DNA from: JAFDVL01 sp043736395 | GTDB taxonomy: Bacteria > Acidobacteriota > Blastocatellia > RBC074 | Assembly: GCA_043736395.1 (NCBI GenBank) | Contig: JAYTCQ010000090.1 | Location: 1-10,104 of the forward strand | DNA length: 10,104 bases | Direction: 5' to 3' | Shown here: piece by piece, positions 5,559 through 10,104 of the stretch | How the letters are laid out: every line of letters begins with the position of its first letter | Position numbering within the stretch: position 1 is the first letter of the stretch | Notes under the pieces: model-generated | The model's database searches: none | Told to the model about the DNA's origin: nothing | What the model saw: the letters and a program-made list of their open reading frames with translations, nothing else | Program-made: the position numbers and the translations under genes

Positions 5559-6674
5559 TTAATCCTTCTCAGCCCGCGGATAATAATCTTCAACGTTGTC
5601 TCTCGTAATCAGCGTATGCTCTATAAATCCCATCGGTGGAACCACCTCGCCTCCCAAAATTTTTAAGACTATCAGAATAATTTGCTCACCGTATTTTTCA
5701 GGAAAAAATCCAACGGAGCCAAGCAGCGGCGAATCTTTTTTACACATTTCCGTTCTGGCTTTTTGTGTCGCGTTTTGCCCGACGACGACTACGGAATTTC
5801 GATCCCTGCCTGCATCTTTGATCGCACGAATTGCTCCCAGCGCGGAAGGATCGTGAATTGTAGCGATCAACACTTTTCCCCTCGGCTTCAGTGATTTTAA
5901 AAATTCGAGCGTAATTTTCCGGCTGGCATTTTCATCATTTCCACAATCCAGATGCACGATGGATTTATCGGGAATTTCTCCGATCACTTCCTGAATCGCA
6001 TTCAGCGCACCCGTCATTCGCGCCTGCGGGACGGCTCCGGCAATCGGCAATTCCAATAACAAAATTTTATTCACCTTCCCCTGCCAATTGTCTCTGGCGT
6101 ATTCGCCGAGCGCGCGCCCTGCCAGCAATCCAGCTTGATAATTGTTGGCTCCGAAATAAACCGCTCCTGGTTGCGGAATATCAATCGCCAGGCACGGAAT
6201 ATTCGCTTCGGCAAACGTATGCGCGATGACCGGAGCGATGCGTTCATTGACTTGAAATTCAACGACGAAATCTACGCCTTGCCTGACAAATATTTCGGCA
6301 TTTTCCAGTGCAGTTTTTTCACTGTTTTGATTGTCAGCAATTATCAATTGCACACCGTGAATTTCTGCCGCCTCTTCTAATCCGAGCAGAACATCCAATG
6401 AAAATTGAAATTTCGCAGATTGCATCGCAAAGCCGACACGATATTTTTGCGTCCGGTTCACGCGATGATATTTCTTCGAACCGCCAAGTTTTCGCACCCA
6501 ACCTTTTTGCTCCAGCGTATGCAGCAAACGAAACGTATGACTCGCCGATAAATTGACGCGCCGTGTGACTTCAGAAAGAGTCAGTTCTGTTTCCGCTTTA
6601 TCAAACGCATCCAAAACGTCCAACGCTTTGGCAACGACTTCGACAAAATATTTATTTGGAAGGTTGGAGTTCAT
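5559..6674 (-). CDS. Transcriptional regulator: IclR-type winged helix fused to a periplasmic-binding-protein-like domain
   Basis: A 371-residue protein from the ATG at 6674. Residues about 11-75 look like an IclR winged helix: VAKALDVLDAFDKAETELTLSEVTRRVNLSASHTFRLLHTLEQKGWV, then a KYHRVNR wing and KYRVGFAM. Residues about 84-355 instead match the type I periplasmic-binding-protein fold of ribose/sugar-binding and LacI-family proteins: GVQLIIADNQNSEKTALENAEIFVRQGVDFVVEF, IPCLAIDIPQPGAVYFGANNYQAG, ILLLELPIAGAVPQARMTGALNAI and VLIATIHDPSALGAIRAIKDAGR. There is no signal peptide, so it acts in the cytoplasm as a ligand-sensing DNA-binding protein, probably for a small sugar-like effector. IclR proteins normally carry a different, GAF-like effector domain. 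The frame extends 11 codons upstream to a TTG at 6707, but a promoter prediction places transcription just before that codon, favouring the ATG. It is divergent from the TonB receptor gene. Confidence 0.85.
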   Translation of the reverse strand: MNSNLPNKYFVEVVAKALDVLDAFDKAETELTLSEVTRRVNLSASHTFRLLHTLEQKGWVRKLGGSKKYHRVNRTQKYRVGFAMQSAKFQFSLDVLLGLEEAAEIHGVQLIIADNQNSEKTALENAEIFVRQGVDFVVEFQVNERIAPVIAHTFAEANIPCLAIDIPQPGAVYFGANNYQAGLLAGRALGEYARDNWQGKVNKILLLELPIAGAVPQARMTGALNAIQEVIGEIPDKSIVHLDCGNDENASRKITLEFLKSLKPRGKVLIATIHDPSALGAIRAIKDAGRDRNSVVVVGQNATQKARTEMCKKDSPLLGSVGFFPEKYGEQIILIVLKILGGEVVPPMGFIEHTLITRDNVEDYYPRAEKD

Positions 6675-6716
6675 TATATTTTTTTCAGTTCTAAAAATGC
6701 CTTTCAAGAATTCGAC

Positions 6717-6745
6717 ACTCTAACTTCGCCACAACCAAAAGACAA
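6717..6745 (-). promoter_or_regulatory. Candidate sigma-70 promoter for the regulator
   Basis: On the minus strand a -35-like TTGTCT (6740-6745) is separated by 17 bases from a -10-like TAGAGT (6717-6722), each matching four of six consensus bases. Transcription would begin near 6709-6711, about 35 bases before the ATG at 6674. The perfect palindrome begins four bases upstream of the -35. Confidence 0.4.
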
Positions 6746-6748
6746 GAA

Positions 6749-6767
6749 TTTTTCACTCAGTGAAAAA
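6749..6767. promoter_or_regulatory. Operator-like perfect palindrome
   Basis: TTTTTCACTCAGTGAAAAA has two perfectly complementary 9-base arms around a single central C. It lies in the divergent region between the regulator and the TonB receptor, just upstream of the predicted regulator promoter. A size and symmetry like this fit a dimeric winged-helix regulator. Assigning it to the adjacent regulator is inference. It could form an RNA hairpin, but no gene ends here, so a terminator is unlikely. Confidence 0.6.
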
Positions 6768-6771
6768 ATAG

Positions 6772-6791
6772 ATTTACCTCAGTAGAAAAAT
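6772..6791. promoter_or_regulatory. Degenerate second operator-like site
   Basis: A second CTCAGT at 6778, followed by an A-rich run, repeats the core of the palindrome at 6756-6761. The start-to-start distance is 22 bases, about two helical turns, so both would face the same side of the DNA. The inverted symmetry is imperfect (TTTAC against GTAGAAA), so it would be a weaker site if real. Confidence 0.4.
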
Positions 6792-6794
6792 TGT

Positions 6795-6823
6795 TTGACT
6801 TACATTAACACCTGTGATGAACT
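6795..6823 (+). promoter_or_regulatory. Weak promoter-like motif ahead of the TonB receptor gene
   Basis: TTGACT at 6795-6800 is a good -35 match, but the position 17 bases downstream reads TGAACT, a poor -10. A good -35 with a poor -10 next to upstream protein sites could suggest an activated promoter, but the evidence is thin. Confidence 0.2.
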
Positions 6824-6894
6824 TCCCTCTATTTTGTTTTCCATTTAGTCCATCAAAAATTGGTTCCCTGTTTTTCAAGATCGAAGGTTTCGTT

Positions 6895-9800
6895 ATGATT
6901 TTTTTTGCCCGCCCCCTCACGTCCTGTCTGGTGTTCATTATTTTAATACTTCCCGTTTTCGCTCAAACCAATCGTGGTAGCATCACTGGTACTGTCACTG
7001 ATAATACTGGTGCAATCATCCCCGGAGCTATTGTCACGATCACCAATATCGGGACTAATCAGTCGCAGAAGCTAACAACTTCATCGGATGGAGTTTATAA
7101 AGTTTCTTCACTTGAGCCTGTTGTTTATCGTATTACCGTGGAGGCTCCCGGCTTTAAGAAATCTATTATCAACGGCATCAAAGTAGATACTTCAAGCACT
7201 GCTACGGCAGATATTTCCTTGCAGGCAGGAGGCGTAGAACTCATCGTTGATGTCGTCGCCGAGTCAGGACTGATTAAAACTGAATCAGGTACAACTGCAC
7301 AAACAATCAGCGAACGACAAATTCAGGATGTGCCGCTCAGCAATCGTAGTGTCCTTGATCTCGCATTAACAGCACCCAACGTTTCCGGTGATGCAGGCAG
7401 CGAAGACCCTGAAGTTACTTCTGGTCAACCCGTTCCCGGCTTTAACCTGAATTTGAACGGCGGGCGTTCTGGTAGCACAGCAATTTTAGCGGATGGTGTT
7501 AATAACACAGGTGTCGGCGTGGCACGCGCAATCGTTAGCTTCACGCCGGAAACAGTGCAGGAATTTACGGTGCAGACTTCGGCGTACTCGGCTGAATATG
7601 GACGTACAGGCGGCGGCGTGATTAGTGCCACAACAAAATCAGGGACAAATCTATATCAAGGCGTAGCGCTTTTTTATCACCGTAACCCTGCGACCAATGC
7701 GCAAAAATGGACGACGTCCACTTTGCGTCCGCCGAATAATTTGCGCTATTCGCAAGGCTCTTTCACACTCGGCGGCCCGATCTGGTTGCCTAAAAAAGTT
7801 TTCGGGCCAGTTGGTTATGACGGACGAAATAAATCATTTTTCTTTTTCGCGTATGAACCTCGCTGGCGTAAGGATTTCGTTGTAACGGATACGTTGCTTC
7901 CAACGGATGCGATGCGCGGCGGTGACTTCAGCGGCCTATCGCGGATTTCAAATGGTTGGGCTCCAACGGCTGATTTAGCGAAGTATCCGCAAATTCCCAT
8001 TACGAGTACTGAAACCAGAATCTTTCAGCAATTCAATGTTGTAAATGGAAAATATGTACCGATTGTTCTTACAGGTACCAATCTATTTACCCAATTTGCC
8101 GGAAATAAAATCCCAACAAATCAGCTTGATCCAGTAGCAGTAAAAGCTCTGGATTTTCTACCGCATGCAGGAAATTATTTCATCAACGATGCAGGACTGC
8201 TTTCTAACTTTGTCGTCAATCGCTTCGTGCAACAAAACGAAACGCGGTACACGCTGCGACTGGATCATCAGCTAACGCAAAAAGATCGTTTGAGCTTGCG
8301 CTATACAAAAGTACCAGCAGTCGGTGTACGAGGGTTTGGTAGTGATGTGAATGGGAATTCCGCAGCATATAGCGACTCCAAACAATACGTGGTTTCACAC
8401 ACGCGAATTTTCACGCCAAGTTTAGTAAACGAGTTGCGTGTCAATTATACGCGTGGTGTTTTCAGCGAAGATTTTTCGCCTGAATACTCTATTAAAACAG
8501 GTCGGAACCTCTCTAAGGAACTGGGGATTCCGACACTCACGGCTGGTGGATTACCGCTCTTTAATGTGAGTGCAGACGGACCAAATGCCTTCGCTTCAAT
8601 TGGCTCATCCGGTTCAACAAACAACTTCAACGTCGAAGAGCGCTACAATATTAATGACATTGCGAACTGGACACACGGTTCGATGAACTGGAAATTTGGT
8701 ACAGATTTAAATTACGAATTACTGAACGTTACGCCATTTTTCGGCGCAGCAGGCGGTCGTTGGGATTTCCGTGTGCTCAATACCAGCAACAATCGCGGTA
8801 CAGCAGCGGCAAATGGTGGTATCACCTGGGCGAGCTATTTAATTGGTGTTCCCAACTTAGTGCAAGCGCGTGCGGTGCTGATTCCCTATTACTATCGCTG
8901 GAAAAGTGGCGCCGCATTTGTGCAAAACGATTGGAAGGTAAAATCCAATTTGACCCTCAATTTAGGATTACGCTATGGTCTGCAAACTCCGCGTTATGAA
9001 AAGTATGATCGGCAGGGTGTCTTCCGCCCTGACCTGGCACAATCAGTGCAATTAACAGATTTACAAAGACGTGCCATCACTACTGGACTTGGCATTGCAA
9101 CGACGGCGGCGATTCCTTCTTATGTCCCTACTAACATATCAGTTCCGCCTTTTGCCTATTCTGGTCGTGACGGGCGTTCGCGGTATTTGTTCCCGATCCA
9201 ACTTAAAGATTTTGAGCCGCGCTTTGGATTTGCGTGGAGTCCAAATACTTTTGCCTTGCTGCGGGATCGGCATTTTGTAATTCGCGGTGGATATGGAATT
9301 TCGCATTCGCCGCTCAATGGTCAAAATCGTACACCATCCCCTGATTTTGGGACGTTCAATGGTTTGGGTACAACCGCAACAGGTTCCGCTGGTTCGACAG
9401 ATCTGACGCAACCTTTCCGCTTATCATCTGTCTACCCAATCTATCTTTCTACCACTCCAGAACAGGCTCTCAATATTCCTACCAACGGGTTGATAACCGA
9501 CAACAGTCTTGCCATTCCCGGTTTTGCGGTTTCAGGTACGGTCGCTACGCCATATATCCAAAACTGGAATCTTTCGATGGCGTTTGAGCCAGCGAAAAAT
9601 ACGGTGGTTGAATTTGCTTATGTTGGAAACAAAGGGACGCACTTGTATTCGCAACGCATCAATATCAATCCCCGCAGCTTCAATTTGATTGAGACACTCG
9701 AAGGCAATAACATCAACTCCGATACAACCTTCAGCGATCCTCTGGGACGCAGATCGTTGACTGGTACGGTGCTAACGGTAGCACGCGGAAACATTGGTAG

Positions 9801-10104
9801 TCCCTATTTTGGCTTCAATAATTTATTCCAATTATTCGACGCTTCAGTCAACAGCATTCGCCATGCGGGTTATGTCGACGTTCGCCGCCGCGTTGGCAAA
9901 GGATTGTCATTCACCGCTAATTACACATTTGCCAAATCAATTGATGACGCATCGGATGCCAGCCCTGAAACGCGCACATTAAGTACTGGTACAACCAGTG
10001 GTGGACAAATCACATTTGGCGGAACGCGCAAGGGGGATCGCTCTATTTCAAATTTTGACATAAAGCATTCATTCAGCTCGACTGCCGTTTTCGACCTGCC
10101 ATTC
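6895..10104 (+). CDS. Oar-type TonB-dependent receptor with carboxypeptidase-regulatory-like N domain, 3'-truncated
   Basis: The frame is open for 1070 codons from the ATG at 6895 to the last base of the window, so the C-terminus is missing. GAAGG at 6883-6887 supports the start. Residues 1-23 are a signal peptide (hydrophobic core CLVFIILILPVFA, cleaved before QTNRG). Residues about 27-110 are a carboxypeptidase-regulatory-like beta-sandwich (GSITGTVTDNTGAIIPGAIVTITN, SSDGVYKVSSLEPVVYRITVEAPGFKK). About 130-255 is the plug, with IQDVPLSNRSVLDLALTAPNV and AYSAEYGRTGGGVISATTKSGTN. The remainder is an outer-membrane barrel with repeated strand motifs such as FSLGLRYG-like NLGLRYGLQTPRYE and FEPRFGFAWSP. 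It should import a large or scarce ligand through TonB-ExbBD energy. Such receptors are expanded in Acidobacteriota. No TonB-box is identified with confidence. The divergent ligand-sensing regulator suggests substrate-responsive expression. Confidence 0.93.
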   Translation, partial: MIFFARPLTSCLVFIILILPVFAQTNRGSITGTVTDNTGAIIPGAIVTITNIGTNQSQKLTTSSDGVYKVSSLEPVVYRITVEAPGFKKSIINGIKVDTSSTATADISLQAGGVELIVDVVAESGLIKTESGTTAQTISERQIQDVPLSNRSVLDLALTAPNVSGDAGSEDPEVTSGQPVPGFNLNLNGGRSGSTAILADGVNNTGVGVARAIVSFTPETVQEFTVQTSAYSAEYGRTGGGVISATTKSGTNLYQGVALFYHRNPATNAQKWTTSTLRPPNNLRYSQGSFTLGGPIWLPKKVFGPVGYDGRNKSFFFFAYEPRWRKDFVVTDTLLPTDAMRGGDFSGLSRISNGWAPTADLAKYPQIPITSTETRIFQQFNVVNGKYVPIVLTGTNLFTQFAGNKIPTNQLDPVAVKALDFLPHAGNYFINDAGLLSNFVVNRFVQQNETRYTLRLDHQLTQKDRLSLRYTKVPAVGVRGFGSDVNGNSAAYSDSKQYVVSHTRIFTPSLVNELRVNYTRGVFSEDFSPEYSIKTGRNLSKELGIPTLTAGGLPLFNVSADGPNAFASIGSSGSTNNFNVEERYNINDIANWTHGSMNWKFGTDLNYELLNVTPFFGAAGGRWDFRVLNTSNNRGTAAANGGITWASYLIGVPNLVQARAVLIPYYYRWKSGAAFVQNDWKVKSNLTLNLGLRYGLQTPRYEKYDRQGVFRPDLAQSVQLTDLQRRAITTGLGIATTAAIPSYVPTNISVPPFAYSGRDGRSRYLFPIQLKDFEPRFGFAWSPNTFALLRDRHFVIRGGYGISHSPLNGQNRTPSPDFGTFNGLGTTATGSAGSTDLTQPFRLSSVYPIYLSTTPEQALNIPTNGLITDNSLAIPGFAVSGTVATPYIQNWNLSMAFEPAKNTVVEFAYVGNKGTHLYSQRININPRSFNLIETLEGNNINSDTTFSDPLGRRSLTGTVLTVARGNIGSPYFGFNNLFQLFDASVNSIRHAGYVDVRRRVGKGLSFTANYTFAKSIDDASDASPETRTLSTGTTSGGQITFGGTRKGDRSISNFDIKHSFSSTAVFDLPF

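Noticed and set aside
6675..6707. TTG start for the regulator
   Set aside because: The predicted transcription start lies only a few bases upstream of it, and no Shine-Dalgarno precedes it; the ATG at 6674 is more plausible.
7425..9982. Several short open frames on both strands inside the TonB receptor region
   Set aside because: All are shadows of one continuous 1070-codon frame with clear receptor signatures.
1..10104. CRISPR array, tRNA, rRNA, transposase or phage module
   Set aside because: No regularly spaced repeats, no tRNA- or rRNA-like segments and no such protein motifs were seen on either strand.

Overview
The window reads as a chromosomal segment of an Acidobacteria-like Gram-negative bacterium. 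The best evidence is the 3' gene, a very large Oar-type TonB-dependent receptor with an N-terminal carboxypeptidase-regulatory-like domain, a class greatly expanded in Acidobacteriota. The moderate base composition, the REP-like repeats and the mix of accessory enzymes would suit a soil Acidobacterium such as Blastocatellia. This placement is inference. No rRNA, tRNA, CRISPR array, transposase or phage gene is visible.

Layout. (1) 1-1526: the 3' end of a nitrilase-superfamily amidohydrolase overlaps an RimJ/RimL-type GNAT acetyltransferase, which is followed closely by a second, unrelated GNAT. (2) 1527-1646: a REP-like stem-loop. (3) 1647-2522: an exported metallo-beta-lactamase-fold enzyme of subclass B3 type with all six zinc ligands. 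(4) 2523-2661: a long imperfect inverted repeat, then a PEP-mutase/isocitrate-lyase family enzyme (2662-3480). (5) 3542-4982: a DUF433 antitoxin-like protein without its usual toxin, a stand-alone RelA/SpoT-type alarmone synthetase with a non-canonical C-terminal extension, two abutting perfect palindromes, and a 77-residue charged protein. (6) 5016-5540: a third GNAT. (7) 5559-6674, minus strand: a regulator joining an IclR-type winged helix to a sugar-binding-protein-like domain. (8) 6675-6894: a divergent control region with a perfect 19-bp palindrome and a degenerate second copy. (9) 6895-10104: the TonB-dependent receptor, cut by the window end.

Two units deserve attention. The DUF433 / alarmone synthetase / small-protein cluster could be a toxin-antitoxin or defence-type cassette related in concept to toxSAS systems. 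The regulator-operator-receptor unit looks like a ligand-responsive nutrient-uptake switch, in which the cytoplasmic regulator probably senses the substrate that the receptor imports. Neither function is proven by the sequence. The rest is ordinary accessory metabolism and resistance-like genes, mostly in one direction and only loosely operonic.
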